Under the pieces are notes generated by a model that saw only the letters and a program-made list of their open reading frames with translations, was not told the origin of the DNA and ran no database searches. Below are positions 9,248 through 20,129 of a DNA stretch of 64,000 nt, in pieces. Source of the DNA: Amyelois transitella (lineage: Eukaryota; Arthropoda; Insecta; Lepidoptera; Pyralidae). The stretch is taken from contig NC_083536.1 in the NCBI RefSeq assembly GCF_032362555.1, forward strand, positions 7,192,001 through 7,256,000, in the 5' to 3' direction. Within the stretch, counting starts at the first letter, position 1. The number at the start of each line of letters is the position of its first letter. The translations under genes and the position numbers were made by a program.

Positions 9248-10742
9248 ATTTGGACGCTCAATGGTTTCTCAGCGTGCAAAAGCAATACTCGGTATGGTAG
9301 GTGCTAAAAATAATGATAATTTTGACCAGCCTCAAAAAAAAGAAAATAAGTACAAAAACTTAGAAAACAGAATCGATTATCTTTACTCTCGACCTTATTC
9401 AATGACGTCTGAGATATTTCAAAACTTTTGTGAAACACAAACAACTTTTAACTCGTACCATTATAATGAGGTACAAAATAATATAAGAATTTTAAAGAAA
9501 AACTTCCCCACGAGCACTACACATCACATCGCTGATGAAATGAGATATTGTTCGTATACTTCACCTTTTGATTTAAAATGTCACGAAGAAATGCCTTCAG
9601 AAAATACAACAACTGAAGAGAAGCAATTACAATATTTTGATGAGCAAAGACCGGAAGCTCAAAGTAACAATTATCAAAATAACCACTCACAATCTGAAAC
9701 GCTGTGCACTCCTTTAGCTTTTGATTTTGATTCAGACGATTCGGTGCGTGACAAGGATTATATTCCGTCTGACTCAAGTGATGATTCTGACGACAATGAA
9801 GCATTATCTTCAAGCCAAAAAGGTTTGGCCTCATCAACAACATCTAAGTCTGCACCACTCCGATTGCTTCAACCGCTTTGTATTACTGAGAAAGTAGACA
9901 TTCCTAAGAGACGTAATACTGTTGAACAACTTGAATTAGGACACAATGTACCAAGAAAACTGTCTCAAAAGCGCAGAAACACAATTCATGCCATAGACGA
10001 TATTCCTAATAAGAACCAAAAAAAAAAATCAAAGTCACTGCTCGTACAAGAAAGGAAAAAAAGGAAACTAAAATAACCGAATACTCTGTAAAGCCAGGAT
10101 GCAACAGTAAATGCTTGAAAAAATGTTTTAAAATTTTGAATAAAGAATACTAGTGCCTAAATTTTGGACAAAGAAGACAATACATAAGGTCGCAAGTGGA
10201 AGTAGCAGTCCCAAAGCGTAAATATACTAAATAACCTCAAAGAAACCCCCGGAGGACATTCAAACTCAGAAAAAGTGATGGTACAAAATGCGAGGTATGC
10301 AAAATATGTATTCTTTTTGACCACCTTAGGATTTAAAAAAAATAACGATCAAGTGTTACGATTGGATACAAAAACCGACGATTCAGACAAAAGGGGAAAA
10401 CATAATAAAACTCCCGCTTTTGACCGACAGCTGCTAGATGTCCACATTGAATCCTTCCATCCGTACGCACCACATCACAGGAGAGAGCATGCGCCATTGC
10501 GGCTTACGTTGCGTTACTTACCCAGTGATATAACCATCAGGTATATGCACAAAGACTACTGTGAGAAAAACCCAAATAATATAGTATCGTACGAATTATA
10601 CCGGAAACATATTAAAACTATGAACATTTCATTTACGCAACTAGGTAACGAAGACTGTGAGACTTGTGAGTCGTACCACCTGCACAGGAAACAAACCTCA
10701 CACGATGCAGTCACTCAGCTTGAAGTAGGATGTAACATCTGT

Positions 10743-11492
10743 GATGTTGGGCGCTCGGGACGGGGTTCCCCCCCCGCCATTCATCCCCTAGGCACGCCCG
10801 ACCGTGGGATTGGGGTTATTTTTTATTGAGGTTTTCTTCGGCGCTGGCCATGACAGCACAGCACCCTCGGCCCCATCAGTTGGGGTAACGAGTTGCCCGA
10901 CGCCGGCCGAAACCGGAACGCCGCGCGAAGAGTTGCGCCACATCCACTCTCGTCTGAAAGCAGACAAGAGGGAGCGGCGCCCGACACGCGAGGGTCTATA
11001 GACCTCGTCCACCAAAACACTCGCGAAGGCCCCACAGGGGACCCCGCTTTTGCGGGACATTGGCCAGCAACAAACAAGACCCCGTCAATCGGGGAGTTAT
11101 TTGCTGTCGCCCGGGGTGCACCGTCCCGTGTCCCTTGTCAGCCCACCGCTGTCACCGGATTCATTGGAATCAAGCAACAGAAGCAAGACCTTCAAGAGAC
11201 AGGGCACTCGAGGAGGTTTCCCGCACTTAGCACCCTAGCGGGTAGAATTGAAGGCCGACGGGTCACCCCGCTGGCCGCTCCGTGGAGAGCGGCCGAGCCG
11301 AGGCCGCCGTGGAAGCGGCCGCCGCGTCAGGAGTATGAGCGAGGGCAGCTCACACTCCTGGCAACGAAGCGGTAGGCGATGGCACCGTGTGGTTTTAGTG
11401 GGTTCAAGCCCCACATAACCCGTCCGACTTCCCGTAGCCGGCCGGGTAGACGAAGGTCTTTCCACACGTTAAAAAAAAAAAAAAAAAAAAAA
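10743..11492 (+). mobile_element. R1-clade-like LINE remnant, internally deleted, poly(A) tail
   Basis: It is flanked by a perfect 15-bp direct repeat GGATGTAACATCTGT (10728-10742 and 11493-11507). It begins GATGTTGGGCGCTCGGGACG, is far more GC-rich than its surroundings, and ends with GGTTTTAGTGGGTTCAAGCC, CCACATAACCCGTC..., CTTTCCACACGTT and about 22 A. The GTTTTAGTGGGT...CCACATAACCC end is typical of lepidopteran R1-clade LINEs (recalled knowledge). Short frames on both strands show no RT motifs, so the copy keeps only terminal parts. Removing it rejoins S1 coding sequence (EVGCNICIEYF). Confidence 0.75.
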
Positions 11493-11879
11493 GGATGTAA
11501 CATCTGTATTGAATATTTTGACCATCATCCTAAATATACCAGAGCTAGGCAACTTTATAAGGAGCATAAAGAACTTCCACAGGACAAAAATCAAATTTTT
11601 TATACAACTGACCTCGAAAAAGTAATAATGTTACCGCGTATGGATACTTTTAAGTCGATTATATTTTGTCCGAGACTTATAGCGTTTAATCAAACGTTTG
11701 CCCCTGTTGGAAAGATAACCAAAGAAAATAAACCAGTCACTGTACTTTGGCACGATGCGACAGCTGGCAGGAAGCAGGAGGATATAATGAGTGCTTTCTA
11801 CGTATTTTTGCTCCGCAATCGTGACGTTCAAGTTGTTAATATATGGCTAGATAACTGTTCTGCCCAAAATTAAAATTGG

Positions 11880-12256
11880 TTGTTATTCTCTTTTTTAATA
11901 TATATGGTTAACAGTGATTTGATTTCGACAAACAAGATTTCATTATTTTTTTTCGAACCAGGACATACCTTTATGAGTGCCGACCAGGTCCATCACCAAG
12001 TCGAATTAGCGATGAAAAAAAAAAGCAAACTGTATGATTATCACGACTTTGTAGATGCAATATCATCAATTAATAATAATAAAGTCATTGTAGAATCGCT
12101 AACCGCTCAACAATTCATAAATATGCCCAACAATATTTCAGATCGACGAATTCAAAAATCTTCTCCAAGAGCATATTTGAAAACTATGGTACAAGTTAAT
12201 TTTAAAAGAAATGAATTTGACTTATTTTATAAAAATAATTTTGACGAAGAAGAAAT
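11880..12256 (+). pseudogene. S1 transposase, continued (third catalytic region)
   Basis: After the stop at 11871 the frame reads FEPGHTFMSADQVHHQVELA, matching the GHxxxxxDxx(F/V)...K block of the family, which supplies the third acidic residue. It then continues to FYKNNFDEEE, where element S2 is inserted after AAAT (12253-12256). Removing S2 gives EEIVLRFLNDKYLKN, continuing at 15674. The stop between the second and third blocks and the upstream frameshifts make the gene inactive. Confidence 0.7.
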
Positions 12257-12608
12257 GAGTCGTATAGAATCAAAGGCGGCTATCTGTAAATTTTGGTAAA
12301 AATAAGTTTTGACTATGGTAACATTTAAAATTTTGAATGCTTCTAACGTATACATTGATTTACTATCAAAAATGGATATCTTTCATACAAAATACACGTC
12401 AAATCCGAGTTCATTTTCAAATACGGCTATCTGTAAAGATTCAAAATCAAACATGGCCTTCTTCATCCGTCAACCAATCACAGCCGTCGATTTGCCGCGC
12501 GACATTATGGCGGATCACAGTATTTTGCACAAATAGTGTTGAGTGATTTTTATTTATTTATTACAGTTTAAGTTTGTGTTACTAAAGATATTGACTGAAA
12601 TTGAAATA

Positions 12609-14608
12609 ATGGAGTCTAATCCTAGGTTGGTTACTAATCAGTTTTCTCGAAAACGACGCAGAAATCCCGAAAAATGGCAAAGAAATGTTGCTAAAAGAAT
12701 GAGGTTAGTATTGTTACTAGGGCTGTGCCACAATCTCATTGTAATTTAATATTTTATTTATTAAGAATTTGGATTTCTATTTATAATTTTAGCTAAATAA
12801 TTTATAATTTTTACTATAACAATAAAATGGATATCATAAACATCATCTACCAAGTATTGTTTATCGAGATAAAGAACTTACTTATCTATTTTAGGTATTC
12901 TTCTAAATCTGCGCCTGAACGAGTCTGTAACCATTTATCAAAAGCGCTACAGTGTGCAAAGTTGACAATGGACCAAATCATGAAACTGCACCGCAACTTT
13001 TATGCACATAGTGAAAAAAAAGAGCAAGACGCACTTATTTTAAAATATTGTTCGGTGCAAAGCACAGCTTATAAAAGACAAGGATTTAAAGGACAAAGAC
13101 AAACTGCCACAAAATATCACGTCATTTTGGATAAAGGAAAAAAAATACCGATTTGCAAAAAATTCTTTTTGTCCATATTTGGTGTAACGAAACACCGAGT
13201 GGCATATGTAATGAATAGATTTTATTACACATCCGAGTTTCCTACCGAAAAGCGTGGTGGGAACCACAAAGAACATAAATACTATGCCCAGAAACAATCT
13301 ATTCACGCATTCATTCAAAAATTAAAGTGTGTTGAGTCACACTACTGCAGAAAAAGCAAATTCGCAGAGAGACAGTATTTACCATCAGAGCTCAATATTA
13401 ACAAACTGTTTATAATATATAAGAGCAGTGAATTTGCAAATTCTAAGGTAAAAAAGTCGTATTTTCGTTGTATTTTTAACAAATTTTACAATATCGGTTT
13501 TGGATCGCCAAAAACAGACGTTTGTTCAATGTGTTTACAACTAACAGAGAAGTTAAAAAATGAAAGTGACCCGCAAAAAAAGAACGAACTGATAACTCAA
13601 AAACGAGTACATACGTTGCGAGCAAAAGCATTTTTTGAGAAATTACGTGAAATATCTGATGGATTGAAAGTAATATCCTTTGATTGCCAAAAAAATCTGC
13701 CCCTACCTAAATTGCCCGATCAGAGCACGTATTACAGCCGGCAATTATACTTATACAACTTCACCATGGTGGAAGGATCTTCTACTCTTCCATTTTCAAA
13801 AGAACGTATTGTTGCATATGTATGTACTGAAAACGAACATAATAAGGATTCTAATCTAGTTTCATCGGCAGTCTACCATCGTTTAACCGAAACAGATAAA
13901 ACTAATATCGACACTATTCGATTGGTTGCTGACGGCTGCGGAGGCCAAAATAAAAATAGTATTTTAGTTGGTACGTGTTGTAGTTGGCTGCTAAAAAACA
14001 ATACTATTAAAAAAATAGAAATAGTGTTTCCAGTGACGGGGCACTCATACATGCCAGCAGATAGAGTATTCGGAGTGATTGAGAAAAAACTGAAAAATCT
14101 TGAAGTAATATTGCACCCCAACGAGATCAAAGACATAATCACTGAAACGGCCACTTTGGTGGAATTCGGTAAAGATTGTCCTGTTAAGGACTGGAGAAAG
14201 TCCGTTAAAAATGTCGTCAAACAGACAACATCGTGGCCTATGAAGTTCAAGGAGTGCAAAAGGTTCATTTTAAAACGGTCGAAAAAGCCAGGCAGTGTCC
14301 TGGTTCGAGGAGAACTTTTCTATAAAAGTGATGTTGCAGTAGCGGCCAATGTATGCCAAAAGGGCAAGAAAATAAGTATGATTGAGCCGCAAACTTTACT
14401 CAGTGGTGTACCTGTAAACAAAAATAAACTGGAAGATGTAAATAAGTTGCTAGTTAAACACTTTGGCCCTACGTGGAAGGAGTTACAAACTTTGGCCTTT
14501 TATGACAATTTATTTATGTCACAAGAGTCTCTTATTGCTTCACCAGAAGAGCAAATTCAAGATTATTGCGAAGAACCATTAGATGATGCCTGTGATCTTC
14601 GTATATAA
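12609..14608 (+). CDS. S2 transposase, Sola-like (two exons, about 602 aa)
   Basis: Exon 1 (12609-12703) encodes MESNPRLVTNQFSRKRRRNP and EKWQRNVAKRMR, ends at GTTAGT, and joins exon 2 (12895-14608) after TTTTAG. The spliced WQRNVAKRMRYSSKS segment aligns with WKHNVAKRLRNTGKA of S3, confirming the splice. Then come a Cys/His-rich N-terminal part, VCSMCLQLTEKL, and the catalytic blocks: SFDCQKNLPLPKLPDQ (first Asp), LVADGCGGQNKNS (second Asp) and VTGHSYMPADRVFGVIEKKL (third Asp, 42 residues after the second). The length suits this family and there are no internal stops. It probably cuts its own ends in the nucleus. If the assembly is right this copy could still be functional. Confidence 0.75.
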
Positions 14609-15673
14609 AAATCATAGAGCATTGAATCACCGTGTCGCTCGCGCGCTACTAGAGGCGCCTTTGTCGACAAATTCTTTAAAAAGCAACGTGTCAGTGGGCG
14701 TCACCGTTTACCCACACTAATTATTACAGAAGTAATGCATCTGAATAGTCTAAGCTGACAGCCAAACGTCGCATTTTGGAATTTAATGATAATGACCCTT
14801 GACTAACTTTCGTCTCTAGTCCGGCCGCGCGCGAAGTTCATTGCTCTGTGATAAAAATGCACGAAGGTCACCGGTACCATCTAATTTTATTACTTAAAAA
14901 ACATTGCATTAAATTTTGTATTAAGTTTAAGAAAGTCATTATTTCATTTTCATGTTTAAAAAAAACTAAGTACCTACCTATTTCATTTTAATTCACTGTA
15001 ACTTAAGTATAAAGTATAAAATTAAAATATCATTTCTTTCTAATTTTGTTGTTACGTTAATTTTATCCAGTTGAAAATTCTAATTTCATTTTTATGTTAT
15101 TAAATTCTAATTTCATTTTTATGTATACAAAAAAAAAACTTAATTTTGTTGGGAATTAAAATTTCACTTGTTTTAATTTTGTTGATAATTAAATATTATA
15201 TAATTTACTGCTTGTTTGTTAACATTTATTGATAGTGATATTGTTATCCGAACCACTATTTGAGTAACAATATCACTAACAATACCCCAGTGGTGTCAAA
15301 TAAAAATAATACTTACTCATGATATTGTTTAGTGACAACCCTTATTTTACTTTTTTTTTATTAGTATCAAACATGGCTATTTGTCATTGGCTTGGAATCA
15401 AAGGTGGCTATTTGTCTATATCTCAGGTTCAAATACGGTTATTTTCAAAGTTCAGTATCAAATGTGGCTATCTGCACAAAATAAACACCTGCCGTATCTA
15501 AACATTCAACTTTAATACAGACTTTGAGTTAAATTGTAAATTCTTTAATGATAATTTTGTCTTGCAAACAAAAATTTTGATGTAAAAATGAAAAACAGTC
15601 CTAAAGGGTTTATTTTTTATATTGTCACTTTTCAGCCATAACTCAGATAGCCGATTTTGATCCTACACGACTC
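14609..15673 (+). other. S2 3' non-coding region
   Basis: AT-rich sequence without a reading frame. The first 250 bp are GC-richer (CGCGCGCTACTAGAGG near 14640; CCGGCCGCGCGC near 14821). From 15240 to 15480 it holds the inverted pair ATATTGTTAYC... and then four spaced TCAAA...GGCTATTTG motifs before the right terminal repeat. The motif array is the likely transposase-binding region (inference). Confidence 0.6.
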
Positions 15674-15677
15674 AAAT

Positions 15678-15891
15678 AGTATTGAGATTTCTGAATGATA
15701 AATATCTTAAAAATCCTAAAGCTGTATCACTATCTTTCAGATCATTTCCTAAAGGTATCGAGCAAGAGCGAAAAGATAACTTGATTGAAAAATTGAAAAA
15801 TATTATTCCTGTTCATAAACTAGTATTTTGGACACAATTACCAGTCAATCATGCTGCATCAAATGATGTAAGAAGTAGGAAAACCACATAA
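15678..15891 (+). pseudogene. S1 transposase C-terminal end
   Basis: The frame continues from 12256 across the excised S2: IVLRFLNDKYLKNPKAVSLS, FRSFPKGIEQERKDNLIEKL, then IPVHKLVFWTQLPVNH and a stop at 15889. The 'pVhk.vFW..Lp' ending resembles the closing segment of S3 (NPFLTTVPIWEHLFFEG), where the family often ends shortly after a Trp. It belongs to the inactive S1 gene. Confidence 0.7.
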
Positions 15892-16784
15892 TCACATGAA
15901 TAAGTGTTTTTTTTACTTCTTACATTAGTTACTTTTGTACACTTATTCTAATCATTATCATTTCGTTATAATTATCTTATTATAAACTAGCCTTTTTCCG
16001 CGACTACGTTGCGTGATTTAAAGCCTATGTGTTAGAGTATAATGTTGTAAAGTTTCGTCAAAATCCATGCTTGTTTGTTTTGCATGAAAGACTAACAAAC
16101 ATACACACATCCATACATTCTTACCAACTTTCGCATTTATAATTATATCTTATGTCTAAATATGTAAACAAAAGACTGAAAAGTGCCTTAAAGTTATATT
16201 TTTTTATTTGTTTTTCTGATTTAAGGTTATACTAAGATTAAGATTTTAATAAAAATCAACCTCTAGGAGGTTACCTTTTTATTTAATACAAATTGTAATT
16301 GTTTTTGTACAAAACCACGTGAACGGTTAAAACTTCTTAAAGTAGTGTATTGTGTCTTATGTGAGAAATTTGTTTAGTTCTAAGCTTGTCACAGTCATTA
16401 TTTAAAAGTATATATTTGTGTTACATATTTTATAAAAAAATCTTTCAATGTGATCTCATTTTACTAAGTAAGTATAAATATATGCTGTGTGCTGCCGACA
16501 GGCCTATTTTAAGTTTTTGAGAAGTTTATTACCAACTCAAAATGCATATTTTGAACGCAATTTGTAATGTAATTTTTAATTGTTACTCAGTGTTATTATT
16601 TGTGGAAAATCGTGTGTTGGTTATTACTTTTAATAAGTTTTATAATTTTTTTTTTATTTCTGTTTAGTTTCATTTGAAGTCTGAGTTTGAAGATTTTGGT
16701 TTGATATAATTTACCTATTCTTTAGAGAACCATAGCAAGGCAGGTTACATATCTTTCTTTTAATAAACCTTAAAATACATAATA
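15892..16784 (+). other. S1 3' flank with RTE/SINE-like fragment
   Basis: AT-rich sequence without coding potential. Positions 15988-16140 (CTAGCCTTTTTCCGCGACTA ... AACAAACATACACACATCCA ... TTCGCATTTATAATTA) match the style of the short RTE-derived repeat at 3065-3355. The right end of S1 could lie here or beyond pogo A; no inverted repeat to its left side was found. Confidence 0.45.
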
Positions 16785-19700
16785 GGGGGAAAGTGCCACC
16801 CTTCGTACAGAGGGAGCTTTCGTACAGTGTTCTTAACTAGAGTTGTAAATGTGTCAGCGCTGTTGTAGTAGTGTGCGTAGATTACATTCACAACACCCGC
16901 GCCACATACGGAACGCCGCGACAGTCCAGCCGAAAACTTCGCCGTTGCATGTCGTGACGTGTTTTTATACTCGGTAAGTATTTTTTTTTGTAATATTTCA
17001 AACCAATATTACTGATGCATCATAGCTTTGATTGAATAACAAGTTTGATTTAATGGATGAATGAAAGTTTTAGTTTCATATTTTAACGATGTTTTTTAGA
17101 AATTTCTAAACCATTTATTTATTTAAAAAAATATTTACTGATACCGTGGGTTGGGGTACTTTCGTACAAGTTTACGTGGGGAGCATTCGTATAATGTACG
17201 AATGCTCCCCGTGCTGTACGGATGTACCCCATGAAACTTTTTTTGTAACAAATATTATAATATTAAATTTATTTATAGGACCATGCCGCGCGTATACAAG
17301 AAAAAGGAATCTTCGAGGTCAGGACATGTAGATGAAGTGGCGATGGAGTCTGCTATAGAAGAAGTCGTAGATAAAACGTTATCTATAAGGAAATCGGCAG
17401 CCAAATACGGTATTAAGCCTTCTACGCTGGAATTACGACTTGCAAAAATAAAAAAAAATACTACCAATGAAGCTCCCCTACGTAGTTTTGCATCCAAATA
17501 TACGTCTAAACAGGTATTCACCACGTCAGAAGAAGTACTTCTAAATAACTATATTGCAGAATGTTCTCGTATGAATTACGGGCTTACACTTGTACAACTT
17601 CGACAATTAGCGTATGAGTTTGCAAAAGCAAATAAGTTAGAGTATCCTTCTAGTTGGGATCATAATGGAATGGCTGGCTTGGACTGGGCAAAAAGTTATC
17701 GCCACCGTAATGTCAACTTAAGTCTAAGAAAGCCGGAGAATACAAGCGCTGCCCGTGCGTATGGTTTTAATAAGACTGCTGTCAATGACTTTTTTAATAA
17801 TTTAGAAGCTGTACTGACCAGATATAATTTTACTTGTGACAGAATTTATAATTTTGATGAATCAGGAATTTCTACTGTTATGAGCACACCGAAAGTATTA
17901 GCCGAAAAATGTCGCAAGCAAGTCGGCCAACTAGTCTCAGGAGAAAGAGGTGAACTTGTAACTTTCGGGGGTATAATATCGGCCAGCGGTAACACTATTC
18001 CGCCACTTTTTATTTTTCCAAGAGTGCATTTTAAGGACCATTTTATGACAGGTGCCCCTGAAGGTAGCTTGGGTGTTGCCACAAGAAGTGGGTGGATAAA
18101 TTCGGAAATTTTCATACAAGTGCTAAAACATATTCAAAAGAAGACATCATGCACAAAAGAAAACCCTATTCTGTTATTGGTCGATAATCATGAGAGTCAC
18201 GTCACGGTAGAAGCTATAGATTACGCCCGTGACAACGGCATAGTTTATATCTCATTTTCTCCGCATACAACGCACCGTCTTCAGCCATTAGACGTAGGGG
18301 TATTTGGCCCTTTTAAGGCCAAATTGAAAGTAGCATATAACGACTGGCATGTATCAAATCCAGGAAAGACTATGAACATTTACCAAATCCCAAAATTAGC
18401 TAAAATAGCCTACTTTGAATCCTTCACCAATAAAAACATAATGAGTGCTTTTGAAAAAACGGGCATATGGCCATATAATAAACTTGCTTTTAGTGACGAA
18501 GATTTTGCTCCGGTTCAAGTTTACCAATCCAATTCTAACGCTACTATAAATATTAATAGGCAACAACAAGAAGACCCTAGTGAAGAAAACGTAATTGTTG
18601 AACAATCAACTCCACTGAATTCACCGCCATCGTCATCATCCCTGCTGCTACAATCAATAGACTTTGATGCACCATCATCATCTGCTCCTGGACTAATAAC
18701 TCCAGAGGCAGTTCGACCCTATCCTAAAGTAAATAAGAGTCAAAGTACAAAGGCGAAGAAAGGAAAATTACCAGGAAAATCTAGAATTTACACAGACACA
18801 CCAGAAAAGCAAAGGCTTCTAGAAATACAAAAGGCAAAGGAAATGAAAAAACAAGAGCAAGAAAGAAGAAATAAAGCTAAAGAAATGAAGCGTGCATTGA
18901 AGATGATAGTCAAGACTGATAAAATAACGAAACCAAAGATACAAAAAAAAGATGCAGAGTTAGAAACTGATAGTGAAGATGAAATTAATATAAGTTTAAG
19001 GGAGAGCAGTTCTTCACCTTTATCGACTGAAGCATCGGATTTTGAAGAAGCAACTAATAAAGAAGAACCAGTATTGAGCCAAAACATTAATGAAGAAACT
19101 TTCGTATTAGTACAATTTGAAAAAAAGTCAACTGTTCTTCATTATGTCGGAAAAGTTTTAAAGAAATATGGACCAATGGAATATCACGTTTCTTTTTTAA
19201 GAAAGAAACCAGGTTCTTGGAAGTTTGTTTTTCCAAATGTGATAGATGAAGGAACGGTCTTTTTGTCGGACGTCGTTGCAGTTTTACCTCCACCCAAATC
19301 AGCAAGCACTGCAAGGACTGCAAACATATTTTGTTTTGAGAGAACCTTATTGGGTATAATGTTCAGTAGTTTAATAATTTGATTATTATTGCAGGTTTAT
19401 ATACCTAAATAGGTTATAAATATAAATTTCAACTAACTGTACCTAATGGGTACGAAAAGTTTATAAGACTATTTGGTCCAATGTTGACTATTATTTAAGC
19501 TTCTTTTGTGTAAAATTATTTTGTTTTGGATGATACTGACTTTAACTAATTACATTGTTTGTTAGAATTAATATATATTTTTTAATAAATATAAATCTCT
19601 TTTCGTGCAATTAATATTAATGCTATAAAAATATCTTAAAATAAGCATTTTTTTAAATATTTTTTTATATTAAATGGTAAATTTTCTTTAACTTTTATGT

Positions 19701-20129
19701 TGAAAACTAAAGGTATTTCTAGAATTAACCAAGTAAAGACTGCTTTAATTATAATTGACGTCAATATTGAATAATTATAAGTACAAGAGCTAATATTACA
19801 TAATATGTATAAAAGTGATTAAAAAATATATGTGTTGAATAAGTAAATAGTTTTCTTATTTCATTGTACGAAAGGTCCCTACCATGTACGAAAGCACCCT
19901 AGGCACTGTACGAATGTACCCTTGCTATGGGGCACATTCGCACGATTCCCATTTTTCAGAAAAATCGTCATTGATAGCGCACGTTTGATTTTTTTCGAAA
20001 TTGTTGTAAGTTTTATTAATGCCTAGAATATTCATGATAACATAGTACTAAAATAAGTCAATAATATCAGTTAGTTAATTTTTTATAAGCCATAGAAAAA
20101 AAGGTGTACGAAGGTGGCCACTCTTACCC
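16785..20129 (+). mobile_element. pogo-type DNA transposon A (full length, TA target duplication)
   Basis: TA flanks both sides (16783-16784 and 20130-20131). Ends are GGGGGAAAGTGCCACCCTTC at left and GGGTAAGAGTGGCCACCTTC at right (read inward), both followed by GTACA. The motif TTCGTACA or its complement is repeated near 16802, 16819, 17159, 17181, 17190, 19865, 19884, 19907 and 20104, often with a GGGTRC/GGGGAGC block. It contains a 5' UTR intron (donor at about 16973, acceptor TTTATAG at 17279) and one transposase gene. Near-identical copy: 50895-57845; a 3' half is at 27080-28760. Confidence 0.9.
17283..19382 (+). CDS. pogo/jerky-like DDE transposase, element A (699 aa)
   Basis: The start MPRVYKKKESSRSG lies 3 nt after a splice acceptor. 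Residues about 10-55 form a psq-type HTH (IEEVVDKTLSIRKSAAKYGI) and about 75-145 a CENP-B/Tc5-like second HTH (GLDWAKSYRHRNVNLSLRKP). The DDE_1 catalytic domain has YNFDESGIS, LLLVDNHESH and HRLQPLDVGVFGP, with 35 residues between the second and third Asp. A Ser/Pro-rich linker, a Lys/Glu-rich coiled region and an acidic stretch follow. The C-terminus (FVLVQFEKKSTVLHYVGKVL to about PNVIDEGTVFLSDVVAVLPP) looks like a small SH3/Tudor-like beta barrel. This copy reads FSPHTTH where copy C keeps FPPHTTH. It probably acts in the nucleus on its own ends. Confidence 0.88.
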   Translation: MPRVYKKKESSRSGHVDEVAMESAIEEVVDKTLSIRKSAAKYGIKPSTLELRLAKIKKNTTNEAPLRSFASKYTSKQVFTTSEEVLLNNYIAECSRMNYGLTLVQLRQLAYEFAKANKLEYPSSWDHNGMAGLDWAKSYRHRNVNLSLRKPENTSAARAYGFNKTAVNDFFNNLEAVLTRYNFTCDRIYNFDESGISTVMSTPKVLAEKCRKQVGQLVSGERGELVTFGGIISASGNTIPPLFIFPRVHFKDHFMTGAPEGSLGVATRSGWINSEIFIQVLKHIQKKTSCTKENPILLLVDNHESHVTVEAIDYARDNGIVYISFSPHTTHRLQPLDVGVFGPFKAKLKVAYNDWHVSNPGKTMNIYQIPKLAKIAYFESFTNKNIMSAFEKTGIWPYNKLAFSDEDFAPVQVYQSNSNATININRQQQEDPSEENVIVEQSTPLNSPPSSSSLLLQSIDFDAPSSSAPGLITPEAVRPYPKVNKSQSTKAKKGKLPGKSRIYTDTPEKQRLLEIQKAKEMKKQEQERRNKAKEMKRALKMIVKTDKITKPKIQKKDAELETDSEDEINISLRESSSSPLSTEASDFEEATNKEEPVLSQNINEETFVLVQFEKKSTVLHYVGKVLKKYGPMEYHVSFLRKKPGSWKFVFPNVIDEGTVFLSDVVAVLPPPKSASTARTANIFCFERTLLGIMFSSLII

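Larger units (their letters stand above)
8617..11873 (+). pseudogene. S1: Sola-like DNCxxQN-type transposase, broken (first part)
   Basis: Exon 1 (8617-8636, MAEEKQ) ends at a GT donor. The acceptor is TTTACAG at 9247, giving MAEEKQRFGRSMVSQRAKAI. Exon 2 runs open to 10076 (acidic, then Lys-rich with probable nuclear localisation), after which several frameshifts break a Cys-rich region (PGCNSKCLKKCF near 10100; CEVCKI near 10290). From 10275 the frame resumes (FFLTTLGFKKNNDQ...NEDCETCESYHLH). An R1-type remnant is inserted at 10743, and the frame picks up at 11493 (CNICIEYFDHH) with the probable first catalytic region VTVLWHDATAG and the second IWLDNCSAQN followed by a stop at 11871. It is related to S2, E and S3 and is inactive. 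Confidence 0.7.
12257..15673 (+). mobile_element. S2: Sola-like DNA transposon with AAAT 4-bp target duplication
   Basis: Terminal inverted repeats are GAGTCGTATAGAATCAAA at left and GAGTCGTGTAGGATCAAA at right (read inward), continuing into CGGCTATCTG in both. AAAT flanks both sides (12253-12256 and 15674-15677). The subterminal motif TCAAAnnnGGCTATYTG recurs near 12273, 12414, 15367, 15391, 15429 and 15458 and is inverted near 15652. It carries one spliced transposase gene. Excision with one AAAT restores the S1 reading frame. A 4-bp duplication fits the Sola superfamily; that assignment is inference from duplication length and recalled motif style. Confidence 0.85.

Noticed and set aside
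11401..11460. GGGTTCAAGCCCCAC in the R1-type remnant looks like a tRNA B box.
   Set aside because: No A box, acceptor stem or anticodon arm fits around it; the context is the conserved 3' end of an R1-clade LINE.
10788..11465. Several overlapping frames on both strands of the GC-rich R1-type remnant.
   Set aside because: High GC gives few stops; residue content is Arg/Pro/Gly-rich on both strands and no reverse transcriptase or endonuclease motif is present.
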